Shown one piece after another: positions 1 to 9,155 of a stretch of 64,000 nucleotides of DNA. The stretch spans positions 472,844-536,843 of the forward strand of contig NZ_QBKI01000003.1 in NCBI RefSeq assembly GCF_003054055.1. Direction: 5' to 3'. This DNA is from Pontibacter mucosus. Its GTDB lineage: Bacteria; Bacteroidota; Bacteroidia; Cytophagales; Hymenobacteraceae. Every line of letters starts with the position of its first letter. Within the stretch, counting starts at the first letter, position 1. The position numbers and the translations under genes were made by a program. The notes beneath the pieces were generated by a model. The model ran no database searches. It had not been told where the DNA came from and was given only the letters and a program-made list of their open reading frames with translations.

Positions 1-217
1 TGCAGCTGTTGTAGAAGTGCTCCGTTTCATTCAGGTGGGTGTGTTGTTTTACGCCCATTGCGTAGGCCCTGCGCTCTATCTCTTTCAGTTCTTCTTCCGA
101 AAAACCACCTGTGTCTACAATGGCTGAGTATACTTCCAGGCCGAGCTCCTGTGCCAGGTAGATGGCGCAGTAAGAGGTGTCGAGGCCGCCGCTAAAGGCT
201 AAAACTACTTTCTTCAT
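1..217 (-). CDS. argG: Argininosuccinate synthase, N-terminal part (runs off the window)
   Basis: The reverse-strand reading from the ATG at 217 begins MKKVVLAFSGGLDTSYCAIY, the PP-loop ATP pyrophosphatase signature (SGGLDTS) of argininosuccinate synthase. The enzyme condenses citrulline and aspartate with ATP in the penultimate step of arginine synthesis in the cytoplasm. Only the first 72 codons are present; the rest lies beyond position 1. A GNAT acetyltransferase gene lies 30 bp upstream on the same strand, so the two are probably co-transcribed as part of an arginine cluster. One TATACTT copy lies inside the coding region at 129-135. Confidence 0.93.
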   Translation of the reverse strand, partial: MKKVVLAFSGGLDTSYCAIYLAQELGLEVYSAIVDTGGFSEEELKEIERRAYAMGVKQHTHLNETEHFYNSC

Positions 218-247
218 GTTCTTTTTTATACTTGCTGATGATGCGAA

Positions 248-934
248 TTATACTTTTACACTACTCATTTCGGGTGTATTGCACCCAGGCTGCTGGCCCG
301 GCTTCTGGCGGTGGCGCAGCCAGCGCTCGTTCACGCTGCTCTGCTTCGGGGCGGGCTGCTTCTCCACCACCGGAAGGGCAATATAGTCCTTTTCCTTGGT
401 AGGGTCGTAGAGCATGGCCGTGCAGAGGCAGTTTGTGCGGTTCTTGCTTTGCAGGATTTCGAAGTTGACGCAGCTGCGGCAGCCTTTCCAGAACTCCTCG
501 TCATCGGTTAATTCTGAGTAAGTTACCGGCGTGTAGCCCAGGCTGGAGTTGATGCGCATCACCGCCAACGCCGTGGTGAGTCCAAAAATTTTGGCATCGG
601 GGTATTTGGTTCGCGACAGCTCGAAAATCTTCTGCTTAATCCGGCGCGCCAGCCCGCTCTTGCGCAGCTCCGGCGACACGATAAGTCCTGAGTTGGCCAC
701 ATACTTGCCATGGCCCCAGGTCTCGATGTAGCAGAAACCGGCCCAGGTACCATCAGGGTGCAGCGCGATGACGGCCTTGCCTTCCAGCATTTTCTGGGCA
801 ATGTAGTCTGGGGAGCGCTTGGCAATACCGGTTCCGCGTGCCTTAGCCGAAGACTCCATCTCGTTGCAGATCTGCAACGCATAGATAATATGTTGCCCTT
901 GGGCAACCGTCACGATGAATTCAGGTTGGTCCAT
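248..934 (-). CDS. GNAT-family N-acetyltransferase, probable arginine-pathway acyltransferase
   Basis: A 228-residue protein with a GNAT fold in its first two thirds: the acyl-CoA-binding segment around residues 85-105 reads GLIVSPELRKSGLARRIKQK, close to the usual RxxGxG/A loop. After the domain a Cys-rich stretch (CRSC, then NCLC, about residues 150-170) may bind metal or be structural. It is immediately upstream of argG on the same strand, which in Bacteroidota suggests the first acylation step of arginine synthesis (an N-acetylglutamate synthase-like role). That role is inferred from position; the fold is read from sequence. The last 30 residues are low-complexity and poorly conserved in appearance. 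Confidence 0.8.
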   Translation of the reverse strand: MDQPEFIVTVAQGQHIIYALQICNEMESSAKARGTGIAKRSPDYIAQKMLEGKAVIALHPDGTWAGFCYIETWGHGKYVANSGLIVSPELRKSGLARRIKQKIFELSRTKYPDAKIFGLTTALAVMRINSSLGYTPVTYSELTDDEEFWKGCRSCVNFEILQSKNRTNCLCTAMLYDPTKEKDYIALPVVEKQPAPKQSSVNERWLRHRQKPGQQPGCNTPEMSSVKV

Positions 935-1508
935 TGTCAGAAAAGTATAGCAGTGCTAAGGCACGGCTAAAAACAGCTTTAAAAATTTACCGGAAAAAGT
1001 ATGAATGCAGCGAAACAGCAGCACAGGCCAGGGCCGGACAGCTATCAATCGGATTGCAATAAATAAATGGGTGGAAGATGACTACCGCATAGGAAGTCAG
1101 AAAAGCTGCAGGCTACCGCCTGTAACGGACCGCTGGAATAGTAGTCCTTAAAACTACCCTCGGTGAAAGGGTAGAAAAAGCCGCACACTCCGTGGCTGGT
1201 GTATGTTTTACCATGCAAGATGATAAAAGCGCCTTTTTTTTCATTTTAGTTGTCTAAAGAAAAAATGGGTTTTGGTGTTATACCCTTGTTTGCAACACAA
1301 AGGTTGCGGAATAGAAATGTATTTTGCAACATATTAATTCATTCTGTTTAATAAATTATGTGATTTAGCGGTAAAGTTATAATGTGAATTTCCTCAAGTT
1401 TAAATCCCGGCAGTAGTTATACCTAACCAAGTCAAAAGTAACCCGAATTTAGTAACTTGCGTACGTTTGGGCCTCTCTGTTGGTGGGGCGCATTTATACT
1501 TTCATGGC
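935..1508. other. 574-bp spacer with three consecutive hairpins and a T-run
   Basis: No convincing protein gene is visible. On the + strand three stems follow one another: 1107-1124 (CAGGC/GCCTG core, loop TACC), 1154-1174 (CTACCCT/AGGGTAG, 7-nt loop) and 1179-1197 (AGCCGC/GTGGCT with one G-U pair), and a run of eight T occurs at 1233-1240. This could be a structured RNA or leader, but it does not match any riboswitch I can recognise. A 43-codon ORF on the minus strand through the same bases does not look protein-like. The rest of the spacer (1245-1495) is AT-rich, with a TATACTT copy at 1496. Confidence 0.35.
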
Positions 1509-1805
1509 ATGAAAAACCTCTCGATCAGAGTTATCATCGGCATCCTTTTTTCTGTGGTCGGTCTAGTGTCCCTTTTCTTTTCAAGCGACGCCCTGATGGC
1601 GGCTATCTGGCTCAGCTTTGGCAACGGGCTTATACTTTCTGACCTGCGCCTGACGGGCGTGGATGAGCAGGGCAATCAATTTGTAAAGCCCATTCCGCGT
1701 GTGCGGACCTACGTGGCCATCATGCTCATTGTTTTTGCGGTACTGTTGCTCTTGTTGCAGATCTTCATGGACATGCAACAGGTGGGAGGCGGCGCGGCGC
1801 AGTAA
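1509..1805 (+). CDS. Small two-helix membrane protein of unknown function
   Basis: Starting at the ATG at 1509 (MKNLSIRVIIGILF) the protein has 98 residues with two hydrophobic segments, about residues 7-33 and 72-92, separated by a short polar stretch (RLTGVDEQGNQF). I chose this start because the longer reading begins at a TTG and adds a poorly hydrophobic tail; a TATACTT copy lies directly before the ATG. No family is recognised. It ends two bases before the convergent protease gene, so the two 3' ends nearly touch. Confidence 0.65.
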   Translation: MKNLSIRVIIGILFSVVGLVSLFFSSDALMAAIWLSFGNGLILSDLRLTGVDEQGNQFVKPIPRVRTYVAIMLIVFAVLLLLLQIFMDMQQVGGGAAQ

Positions 1806-1807
1806 GC

Positions 1808-3064
1808 CTAAATTTTACTCTGCAGCACCACATTTACGTCGATTATCTCTTTGGCGCGTTTCAGGCGGAGCCGCAATTTACTTCCTGGCCTGCTGTCGAG
1901 CATGTTCAGAAGTTCCTGCAGCTGCAACTCGGTGCAGCTTCTTCCATTGATGTAGAGCAACTGGTCTCCGGGTTGCATGCCCACCAGCTTGGCCGGTGAG
2001 TCGTCTACCACGTTGGAGATGGTATAGAAATTGATGCCGGGCAGCGGCGTGCTCACCTCAAAGCCTGCCATGTTGTAGTTAAAGGGCTCTTTAAATTTTC
2101 GGTTTGGTATCAGGGTAATCTTCTCGTGCGGGTAATCGAAGATGACCGTGAAGCGTTTGAGGATTTCAGAACCGAGGTTCCCGTTTCGGCCGGCGATGTT
2201 CAAGGCGTGCTTTACGGCTTCCTCGTCAGGGTAATTAGCGGTCAGGTTCTCGATTTTATACTTCCCCAGCCTGAAGCCCGGCAATCTTCCTATTTTACCA
2301 TTTATGTCGCCGCCCAGGCCCCTGCCCAGGTAAGCTTCCATAACCTTCGGTGGCAGCGACAGGCGTTCGTTCGTAGGCAGGTACAGCGAGAGGCTGTGGC
2401 TGGCGCCGGTGTCCACTATCAGCTTTACATCAAGCGAGTCGCCGTTGTGCTGCCGGACAGAGCCGTACAGGTATGGTTTTGAGTCTTCGATGTGCAGGGC
2501 GTACTCTTCTGCCTTACGCTTCTTTCTAACTTTATAATCTGGTTTATATAGTGTTATGGTTTGCGTGCTATAGTTTATTTTCACTATAAAATTTTTGAAG
2601 ATGTCGTAGCCGATGATGCCGTGCACCGGCATGCCCATTCGCATCGACAGGTCGAAAACCTCCTCCAGCAGCACGTAAACAGTCAGGTTCTCGCCTGCCA
2701 CGCCCGGCATGGAGATGCTGTTTCCCACGCTGTGCAAGGCCTCGATGGTATACCCCTCTCCCAGCCCCCGTATCTTTATCCGGTTAGTCTGTTGCAGGTC
2801 CAGGGAATCGTCAAAGTGCAAATGCGTGATCAGCACGTTCTGCACCCCCGAGTCAAGTATAAAGTTCAGGCTTTGCGAGTTGTTCACCCTCACCGGCAGG
2901 ACAATCAGGTTATGGACCAATTTAAAAGGAAGAGTTATTTGATTGCGGCCGGTGGTCAGGTAGGCAGTGTCGGGTTGTAGTGGGAGCTGCGCCCATACCT
3001 GTACATTGCTTAAGAGCAAAAGCAGGAAAGCACAGATGAAGGCTCTATAACCGGCTACTCTCAT
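1808..3064 (-). CDS. Secreted aspartyl protease (retropepsin-like) with C-terminal PDZ domain
   Basis: A 418-residue protein starting with a signal peptide (hydrophobic AFICAFLLLLLSN, cleavage probably after VWAQ). Two pepsin-like half-sites are visible: FILDSG near residue 68 and LIVDTGASHS near residue 215, so each lobe carries the catalytic Asp. The last 85 residues form a PDZ domain (DDSPAKLVGMQPGDQLLYIN). This layout is a common Bacteroidota family of periplasmic or surface aspartyl proteases whose substrates are mostly unknown. It stands alone, convergent with the small membrane-protein gene. Confidence 0.88.
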   Translation of the reverse strand: MRVAGYRAFICAFLLLLLSNVQVWAQLPLQPDTAYLTTGRNQITLPFKLVHNLIVLPVRVNNSQSLNFILDSGVQNVLITHLHFDDSLDLQQTNRIKIRGLGEGYTIEALHSVGNSISMPGVAGENLTVYVLLEEVFDLSMRMGMPVHGIIGYDIFKNFIVKINYSTQTITLYKPDYKVRKKRKAEEYALHIEDSKPYLYGSVRQHNGDSLDVKLIVDTGASHSLSLYLPTNERLSLPPKVMEAYLGRGLGGDINGKIGRLPGFRLGKYKIENLTANYPDEEAVKHALNIAGRNGNLGSEILKRFTVIFDYPHEKITLIPNRKFKEPFNYNMAGFEVSTPLPGINFYTISNVVDDSPAKLVGMQPGDQLLYINGRSCTELQLQELLNMLDSRPGSKLRLRLKRAKEIIDVNVVLQSKI

Positions 3065-3571
3065 GACTTGGAAGGTGACAGGTAAAACAGGAAATTAACG
3101 CATCTTATAGTTATACGTCCGCGAGGCCTTACCGGATAGCGTTACCCTTTGAAATATAGCGTGTTGCAACATAATTTACTGCAATCAGGTGTAGCATCCG
3201 GCGCGTAGGCCTCTTTGCACCAGCGAGGCGCGGAAAAGCTTTTTTTTCGCCAGGCTGCAGAATTGAATTCATCTAATATAGTATACCGGACGGGCTTTCC
3301 AGCACAAGACACGCCTCGCGGCCAGGCGGCAAAACATTTGCACAAAAACTATAGGCCGAAAGTATACGCTAAAGCCCATGGAGGCGTATTCATGCCTTTT
3401 GAGGCAAATTTTGCCTCCGGAATGCGTACCTTGAAGTATGGTTTACGTGTGGCATTTTCCTTGAAATTATACTTTACTAATAAATCCAAAGGAAACGCTG
3501 CCTGATAACAGCATCGATTGGGTGCCCTTTAAAATTTATCCGACGTTTATACTTAAAACTAAAAAATCAAC
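3065..3571. other. 507-bp spacer containing a 17-bp interrupted palindrome
   Basis: A 96-codon + strand ORF here (3215-3505) has no protein-like features and is rejected. At 3401-3417 the sequence GAGGCAAATTTTGCCTC has 8-bp arms around one base, a possible operator or short hairpin. Three motif copies occur (3360, 3468, 3548), the last two within 110 bp of the acetyltransferase start at 3572. No RNA gene is recognised. Confidence 0.35.
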
Positions 3572-4024
3572 ATGTCTGAAAACACCGGTATCAGTTACCA
3601 CTGCTTCACTCCCGGGAATGACGCCGGGCTAAACCGCGAAAAGGTGGTGGATTTCCTCTTCAAGCACCTGGATGAGTACGGCGACAAGCGGGAGGATATT
3701 GCCAAATGCATGGCGTATGCGCTGTCGGAGGAAGCCGGGAAAGGCGGCGCCGTGTTTGTGGCCCTGGAAAATACCGAGGTGGTGGGCTCCCTTATCTTGA
3801 ACAACACCGGCATGAGCGGCTATATACCCGAGAACATCCTGGTTTACGTAGCGGTGCACGGCAGCACGCGTGGCAAGGGCGTGGGCAAAAAACTGGTGCA
3901 GCTGGCCATTGAGAAGACGCCGGGTAGCATTGCCCTGCACGTGGAGCCGCAGAACCCGGCGCGCCACCTGTACGAAAAGCTGGGCTTCACAAATAAATAC
4001 CTGGAATATAGATTAACGAAATAG
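3572..4024 (+). CDS. GNAT-family N-acetyltransferase
   Basis: A 150-residue protein whose acetyl-CoA-binding motif is clear near residue 97 (STRGKGVGKKLVQLAIE), followed by the typical C-terminal segment PQNPARHLYEKLGFTNK seen in single-domain GNATs. The catalysed reaction is acyl transfer from acetyl-CoA to an amine; the substrate is not evident. Its stop (4022-4024) is one base before the ATG of the PLP-racemase-like gene, so the two are almost certainly translated from one mRNA, suggesting that both act on the same amino acid (for example racemise, then N-acetylate). That link is inference. Confidence 0.85.
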   Translation: MSENTGISYHCFTPGNDAGLNREKVVDFLFKHLDEYGDKREDIAKCMAYALSEEAGKGGAVFVALENTEVVGSLILNNTGMSGYIPENILVYVAVHGSTRGKGVGKKLVQLAIEKTPGSIALHVEPQNPARHLYEKLGFTNKYLEYRLTK

Positions 4025-4025
4025 T

Positions 4026-5096
4026 ATGGCAGTTTTAAAACTGTATAGAGAGAAACTAAAGCACAATTACAATCACCTGGATAACGTTTTCCGGGAACAC
4101 GGCATTGACTGGGGCGTGGTGACCAAACTGCTTTGCGGACAGGAGATTTTCCTGAAAGAAATACTGGCCCTGGGCGTTAAAGAAGTACACGACTCGCGGG
4201 TAACCAACCTGAAGGTTATCAAAAGCATGGCCCCCGAGGTGCAGACGGTATACATCAAGCCGGCACCGAAGCAAAGTATACCCGACATTATCAGGTATGC
4301 GGATGTAAGCTTTCAGACGGAACTTGACATCATCAGGCTACTATCTGAGGAGGCAGAGAAGCAGCAGAAACTGCACAAGATCATCATCATGATTGAGATG
4401 GGCGATCTGCGCGAGGGGGTGTTGGGCGACGAGCTGGTGGATTTCTACGCCAGGGTATTTGAGCTGCCCAACATCTCGGTTATCGGGTTAGGAGCCAACT
4501 TCAACTGCCTGCACGGCGTGATGCCTACCCAGGACAAGCTCATTCAGCTGAGCCTTTACAAGCAGATCATCGAGGCAAAGTTTGACCGTCAGATTCCCTG
4601 GGTGTCCGGCGGAACGTCGGTTACCATCCCCTTGCTTTTCAACCACCTGATGCCAAAGGGAATCAATCATTTCCGCATTGGGGAGGCGCTGTTCTTTGGC
4701 CTGAACCTTTTCACCAACGAGACTTTCGAGAACATGCACAACGATGTGTTTGAGCTGTATACCGAAATTATTGAACTGACAGAGAAGCCCATGGTGCCTA
4801 ATGGCGTGCTGGCCGAGAACCCCAGCGGCGAGGCCTTTGAGGTAGATGAAAGCCTGTATGGCAAAACCTCGCACCGGGCCATTCTGGATGTGGGCCTGCT
4901 CGATATAAACCCCAGGTTCCTTATCCCGAAAGATGCAGATGTGAGCGTGATTGGGGCCAGCTCGGATATGCTTATCGTGGAGCTGGGCGACAACACACAG
5001 AACTATAAAGTGGGTGATGTGCTGCGCTTTAACCTGCGCTACATGGGCGCCTTAAGCGTGCTTAACTCCCGCTATATCGTCAAGGAGGTCGTTTAA
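4026..5096 (+). CDS. PLP-dependent alanine/ornithine racemase-family protein (YhfX/Orr-like)
   Basis: A 356-residue fold-type III PLP enzyme. The lysine that should form the Schiff base is in WGVVTKLLCG near residue 34, and the barrel continues with IIMIEMGDLREG (about residue 120) and WVSGGTSVT (about residue 192), where glycines bind the PLP phosphate. The C-terminal third is the beta domain. The family includes ornithine racemase (Orr) and YhfX-like proteins; substrate cannot be read from sequence. It is translationally coupled to the upstream acetyltransferase and followed by a hairpin terminator. Confidence 0.85.
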   Translation: MAVLKLYREKLKHNYNHLDNVFREHGIDWGVVTKLLCGQEIFLKEILALGVKEVHDSRVTNLKVIKSMAPEVQTVYIKPAPKQSIPDIIRYADVSFQTELDIIRLLSEEAEKQQKLHKIIIMIEMGDLREGVLGDELVDFYARVFELPNISVIGLGANFNCLHGVMPTQDKLIQLSLYKQIIEAKFDRQIPWVSGGTSVTIPLLFNHLMPKGINHFRIGEALFFGLNLFTNETFENMHNDVFELYTEIIELTEKPMVPNGVLAENPSGEAFEVDESLYGKTSHRAILDVGLLDINPRFLIPKDADVSVIGASSDMLIVELGDNTQNYKVGDVLRFNLRYMGALSVLNSRYIVKEVV

Positions 5097-5182
5097 GCCG
5101 GGAGCTGTTTTTATACTTTACAGTAACGTGTTTTATACTTCCCAAAAAGAAATTTGCGAGTTAAGTAGCTGAGTCCAGAAAC

Positions 5183-5221
5183 AACTACGCCCGGCCTCTT
5201 ATATAGAAGCAGGGCGTAGTT
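5183..5221. terminator. Bidirectional hairpin between convergent genes
   Basis: A 10-bp stem (AACTACGCCC with GGGCGTAGTT) closes a 19-nt loop, then TATACTTT follows on the + strand. It lies between the racemase-like gene and the universal stress gene, whose 3' ends face each other. There is no long T-run, so it may be a weak terminator in both directions. Confidence 0.6.
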
Positions 5222-5238
5222 TATACTTTAAAGTTAAA

Positions 5239-6171
5239 TTAATCGGAAAGCAGGGCATCCAGAAAGCCCATGTCCTCGTCGCGTTTCTTGAATACCAACA
5301 GCGGAATATCCAGGTCGTAGCGGAGTATCTTCTCGGTAACGCTGCCCAGCACAAACAAGGCGGCAGCCGACATGCCCTTGGCACCTATTACCAGCAGGTC
5401 GGCACGATGGCGCTTGGCCTCCACCACCACCAGCTCCCCAATGTCAGCGTCATCCTCCTGACGAACAAGCGAGAGCGAGGAACGTTCAGCTAACTGCGGG
5501 AAGCGCTGTATCAGCTTTCTATATTTTTCCTCGGCAAAGCTGCGCATGCGCACATCGAACTCCTCGTAAGACATGCCCAGTGTACGATAGCCAGTGGGTA
5601 CCTGGTAGGCATGCAGGCACGTTACATGGATGTCCGGCTTTTGCTCGGCCACCTGTAGCACCCGCTCCAGCGCCATGGTGCTGTAATCAGAGAAGTCCAC
5701 GCTTACCACCACGTTGCGCAGCTTTGGCTCAATGTTTTCCGGCACGAAAAGTACGCTTCGGCGACTTGTGCGCAACACTTTCTGGGCTAGCACGGCCGTT
5801 CCACGCAGGCGGAGTTTCCGGCCCATCAGCAACAGATCGATGTTTTTAACCTTGGCCCAGTGCAGCAGTTCCTTCAGTGGGGTTCCCTCCTCCACCAACA
5901 CCTCCACAAGCGTGTCGGGCAGGTCCTGGAATGCAGGCCCCACCTTGCTCATGATCATCTCCCGTATGCCCTCATCGATAGAAAGGCCTGTGCGTTCCAG
6001 GCTCTTTACCAGCTCAGCAGGTACTTCCAGGCTCTTCTCTACGTGTATGAAGTACACATGCTGAATCTGTAGCTCACGACAGATGAAGGCCGCATACGCC
6101 ACCATTGAGTCATCCATGGCGGTGAGATCCAGCCCCACCATCAGTCGGTTAATAGTATTCATAGTAGTCAT
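5239..6171 (-). CDS. Tandem-domain universal stress protein
   Basis: A 310-residue cytoplasmic protein with two UspA domains, about residues 7-145 and 152-298. The second has the ATP-binding pattern G-2X-G-9X-G(S/T): GAKGMSAAALFVLGS near residue 266. The first (LLLMGRKLRLRGTAV) is less regular and may not bind nucleotide. Usp proteins help cells under starvation, acid, oxidative or salt stress. The gene is divergent from the Mrp antiporter operon with 135 bp between the starts, so both may respond to ionic or pH stress; this is inference. Starts MTTMNTINRL; the second Met is an equally possible start. Confidence 0.92.
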   Translation of the reverse strand: MTTMNTINRLMVGLDLTAMDDSMVAYAAFICRELQIQHVYFIHVEKSLEVPAELVKSLERTGLSIDEGIREMIMSKVGPAFQDLPDTLVEVLVEEGTPLKELLHWAKVKNIDLLLMGRKLRLRGTAVLAQKVLRTSRRSVLFVPENIEPKLRNVVVSVDFSDYSTMALERVLQVAEQKPDIHVTCLHAYQVPTGYRTLGMSYEEFDVRMRSFAEEKYRKLIQRFPQLAERSSLSLVRQEDDADIGELVVVEAKRHRADLLVIGAKGMSAAALFVLGSVTEKILRYDLDIPLLVFKKRDEDMGFLDALLSD

Positions 6172-6306
6172 TTTTTATGTTGATTCTTACGAAAAATGAT
6201 TTAACACAGCCTACAGGCCCCTGTATCCGTAACAAAATTACTACGGCCAGGTATGTAAAGTTCTTCTAGACGAATATACAAATAAATATATAGAAACCGT
6301 AATTCT

Positions 6307-8613
6307 ATGCTCTACAGTCTGCTTTCAGGCATCCTTTTGGCCGCTATGGCTCCGCAGTTACAGCGGGTGCTGGGCCGTTTCCTGGTAGTGTCGATGGTAG
6401 CCTTACCCCTGCTGCTTTTTATATACTACTGTTTTTTTGTGCCCGAGGTGCTGCAGGGGCAGGCGGTGGTTCAAAAATTTGAGTGGGTGCCGGAGCTTGG
6501 CATTGATCTGCAGTTCCGGCTGGATGGGCTGAGCCTGCTGTTCGCTCTGCTCATTTCCTTCTTCGGAATGCTGGTAATGCTCTACGCCAGTGCTTACCTG
6601 GAGGGAGACCCCCTGCTGGGCCGCTTCTACCTGTACCTGACACTGTTCATGGTAGCGATGCTGGGTGTTGTTACCTCTGATAATATTTTCGGGCTGTTCG
6701 TGTTCTGGGAACTCACCAGCATTAGCTCTTACCTTTTGATAGGGTACAAACAGGTAGACAAGGAGGCGCGGGTAGCAGCCTGGCAGGCGCTGCTGGTTAC
6801 CGGGCTGGGCGGGATGGCGTTGATGGGCGGCCTACTGCTTTTAAGTATTGCCACGGGAAGCTATACGTTCACGGAGATGCTGGGACAGCAGGAAGTGGTA
6901 CTGCAACATGCCTTTTACCTTCCGGCCGTGCTGCTGGTCCTGCTTGCCTGCTTTACCAAGTCTGCCCAGTTCCCTTTCCATTTCTGGTTGCCCAATGCCA
7001 TGGCCGCCCCTACTCCCGTAAGCGCCTACCTGCACTCAGCCACCATGGTCAAGGCAGGCGTTTTTCTGCTGGCCAGGCTTACGCCCATTCTTTCCGGCAC
7101 CGATTTATGGCACTTCTCGCTCATGCTGGCCGGTGGCCTCACAGCTATCATCGGGGCCATAATGGCGCTGCAGCACACCGACCTGAAAGCTATTCTGGCT
7201 TATACCACCATCAGCGCCCTGGGCCTGCTGGTAACCATGCTCGGCATTGGCTCCGACTACGCCCTGAAGGCGATGCTGGTATTTCTGTTGGCCCACGCTC
7301 TCTACAAGGGCACCCTTTTCCTGGTGGCCGGCACCATCGACCACAGCGCCGGCACCCGCGACCTGACCAAACTGCACTACCTGGGCAAGCAGATGAAGTA
7401 CAGCGGGACCGCCGCCACGCTCGCCTCCTTATCCATGGCCGGCGTAATCCCTTTTCTGGGCTTTGTCGGGAAAGAGCTGCTCTATGAGGCATCCCTTGAG
7501 AACTACATCATGCTGGGCATCAGCCTGCTGACGGGCACTGCCTTTGCAGCCGTGGGGATTTTGATGAGTTACCGTATTTTCTGGCGGCGGGGCGAGGAGA
7601 AAACCCAGTTCGACCACCACCCCAACCTGCGTTTATACTTGCCGCCGCTGGTGTTGGCAGTAAGCGGGCTGCTGCTGGGCCTGCTGGTAAGCGTGGTTCC
7701 GGCCAACCTGCTGCAGGCGGCCGTCCGGGCCGTTTCCGGAGACCCGGCTATGGAGCTGAAGCTGGCCCTATGGCATGGATTTACCCCGGTGCTGGGGCTG
7801 AGCCTGCTGACCTTGCTGCTGGGCCTGCTGGCCTATTATTTCCTTCCCTCGCTGCAGAACAGGGCCACTACCATTCACCCGCTATACCGTTTTGGGCCAA
7901 ACGCGCTCTACCACAAGTTTTTTGAGCTGTTTCTGCACGGGGCGAGCGCATTTATACTTTGGCTGCAGAATGGGCATCTGCGCAGCTATGTGATGTACAT
8001 CATGATCTTTTTCTGCGGCCTGCTGCTGTTTACCCTGTGGCGCGACACCCCGGGGCTGGATTTGCAGGAAAGGATTTATCAGCTGCACGAGGTAAGGTTG
8101 TACGAACTGGTGGTATTCTTCCTGGTGCTGTCGGCCCTGGTGTTCCTGATGGGCACCCGCTCCCGGCTCACCTCCATTGTGGTGATGGGCCTGATAGGTT
8201 ATTCCGCCGCCCTGTTCTATATTCTCTTCGGCGCGCCGGACGTGGCAGCCACCCAGTTCCTTATCGAAACGCTGACCGTGGTGATCTTCGTGTTGCTCAT
8301 GCACAAGCTGCCGGCCTTCATCTACCTCTCCCACCAGTTCAGGAAGTATAAGTTTATCGCCATCGCCGTGGTTTTTGGGGCCCTGATGACCTACGTGATG
8401 CTACTGGTGCAGCAGCAAACCGTTGATTCGGAGCTGCGGGAGTATTTTGGGAAGGCAAGCTACCTGGAGGCACACGGGCGCAACATTGTGAACGTGATCC
8501 TGGTAGACTTCAGAGGCCTGGATACACTGGGCGAGATTACCGTACTGGCCGTGGCGGCGCTGGGAATCTTCTCGCTGCTGCGCCTTAATCCTGAGAAAGG
8601 AGAAAAACCATGA
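6307..8613 (+). CDS. mrpA: Mrp-type Na+/H+ antiporter subunit A
   Basis: A 768-residue polytopic membrane protein, homologous to NuoL in its first two thirds: AYLHSATMVKAGVFLLAR near residue 240 contains the conserved histidine and lysine of the proton path, and LKAILAYTTISALG lies near residue 295. The last 170 residues resemble the MbhD/E domains fused to MrpA (FLMGTRSRLTSIVVMGL, then FGAPDVAATQFLIET). Length fits the family. It is the largest subunit of the Mrp complex, which exchanges cytoplasmic Na+ for protons. First gene of a seven-gene operon; its stop overlaps the mrpB start by 4 bp (ATGA). Confidence 0.95.
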   Translation: MLYSLLSGILLAAMAPQLQRVLGRFLVVSMVALPLLLFIYYCFFVPEVLQGQAVVQKFEWVPELGIDLQFRLDGLSLLFALLISFFGMLVMLYASAYLEGDPLLGRFYLYLTLFMVAMLGVVTSDNIFGLFVFWELTSISSYLLIGYKQVDKEARVAAWQALLVTGLGGMALMGGLLLLSIATGSYTFTEMLGQQEVVLQHAFYLPAVLLVLLACFTKSAQFPFHFWLPNAMAAPTPVSAYLHSATMVKAGVFLLARLTPILSGTDLWHFSLMLAGGLTAIIGAIMALQHTDLKAILAYTTISALGLLVTMLGIGSDYALKAMLVFLLAHALYKGTLFLVAGTIDHSAGTRDLTKLHYLGKQMKYSGTAATLASLSMAGVIPFLGFVGKELLYEASLENYIMLGISLLTGTAFAAVGILMSYRIFWRRGEEKTQFDHHPNLRLYLPPLVLAVSGLLLGLLVSVVPANLLQAAVRAVSGDPAMELKLALWHGFTPVLGLSLLTLLLGLLAYYFLPSLQNRATTIHPLYRFGPNALYHKFFELFLHGASAFILWLQNGHLRSYVMYIMIFFCGLLLFTLWRDTPGLDLQERIYQLHEVRLYELVVFFLVLSALVFLMGTRSRLTSIVVMGLIGYSAALFYILFGAPDVAATQFLIETLTVVIFVLLMHKLPAFIYLSHQFRKYKFIAIAVVFGALMTYVMLLVQQQTVDSELREYFGKASYLEAHGRNIVNVILVDFRGLDTLGEITVLAVAALGIFSLLRLNPEKGEKP

Positions 8614-9152
8614 GAACCATAATTTTCGCTACTACCATACGCTACCTGACGCCCTTGTTCCTGATTTTATCGCTCTACATCCTTTTGCGTGGGCACAACC
8701 ACCCCGGCGGCGGTTTTATCGGAGGGTTGATTGGGTCGATTGCTTTCGTGTTTCATGTGCTGGCGCACGGCTCGGACAGGACCGTAAACGTTTACTTCCG
8801 CCTGAAACTCTACAGCAAGGGAAAGCCTGAAGAAGACACCCCCCCCGAGCACATGTGGCGCCTGCTGAGCGTAAACACCTGGAACCGGCTTCCCAGCTAC
8901 CCGCAACCGGAGTGGCGCTACCACATCGTGCGCCTCAGGCCTGCCTACGTGATGGCCACCGGGCTTTTCCTGGCCGCATCCAGTGGTCTGTTGGGGCTCT
9001 TACGGGGCATGCCCTTCATGACCTCCTGGTGGATGGAAGCCGAGATACCGATTATTGGCGCATTGGGCACCCCTTTGCTTTTTGATGCAGGTGTTTACTT
9101 GTTGGTATTGGGGATGGTGCTGAAAATGGTGTTCACAATGTCTAAAGAATAA
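8610..9152 (+). CDS. mrpB: Mrp antiporter subunit B
   Basis: A 180-residue membrane protein with the MnhB signature LRGHNHPGGGFIGGLIG near residue 27 and four predicted hydrophobic segments. Between helices 2 and 3 there is a longer polar insertion (about residues 60-105) than in short MrpB proteins, fitting the family that follows an A subunit carrying MbhE. MrpB is a small core subunit of the Na+/H+ exchanger. The ATG overlaps the mrpA stop, indicating coupled translation; mrpC starts 3 bp after its stop. Confidence 0.92.
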   Translation: MRTIIFATTIRYLTPLFLILSLYILLRGHNHPGGGFIGGLIGSIAFVFHVLAHGSDRTVNVYFRLKLYSKGKPEEDTPPEHMWRLLSVNTWNRLPSYPQPEWRYHIVRLRPAYVMATGLFLAASSGLLGLLRGMPFMTSWWMEAEIPIIGALGTPLLFDAGVYLLVLGMVLKMVFTMSKE

Positions 9153-9155
9153 AAA

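Noticed and set aside
1021..1235. Cobalamin, SAM or TPP riboswitch, RNase P RNA or SRP RNA in the hairpin region
   Set aside because: None of the invariant sequence boxes of those RNAs could be found on either strand.
3215..3505. 96-codon ORF in the spacer upstream of the acetyltransferase
   Set aside because: No family resemblance, odd composition, and it contains motif copies and a palindrome; typical of chance reading.
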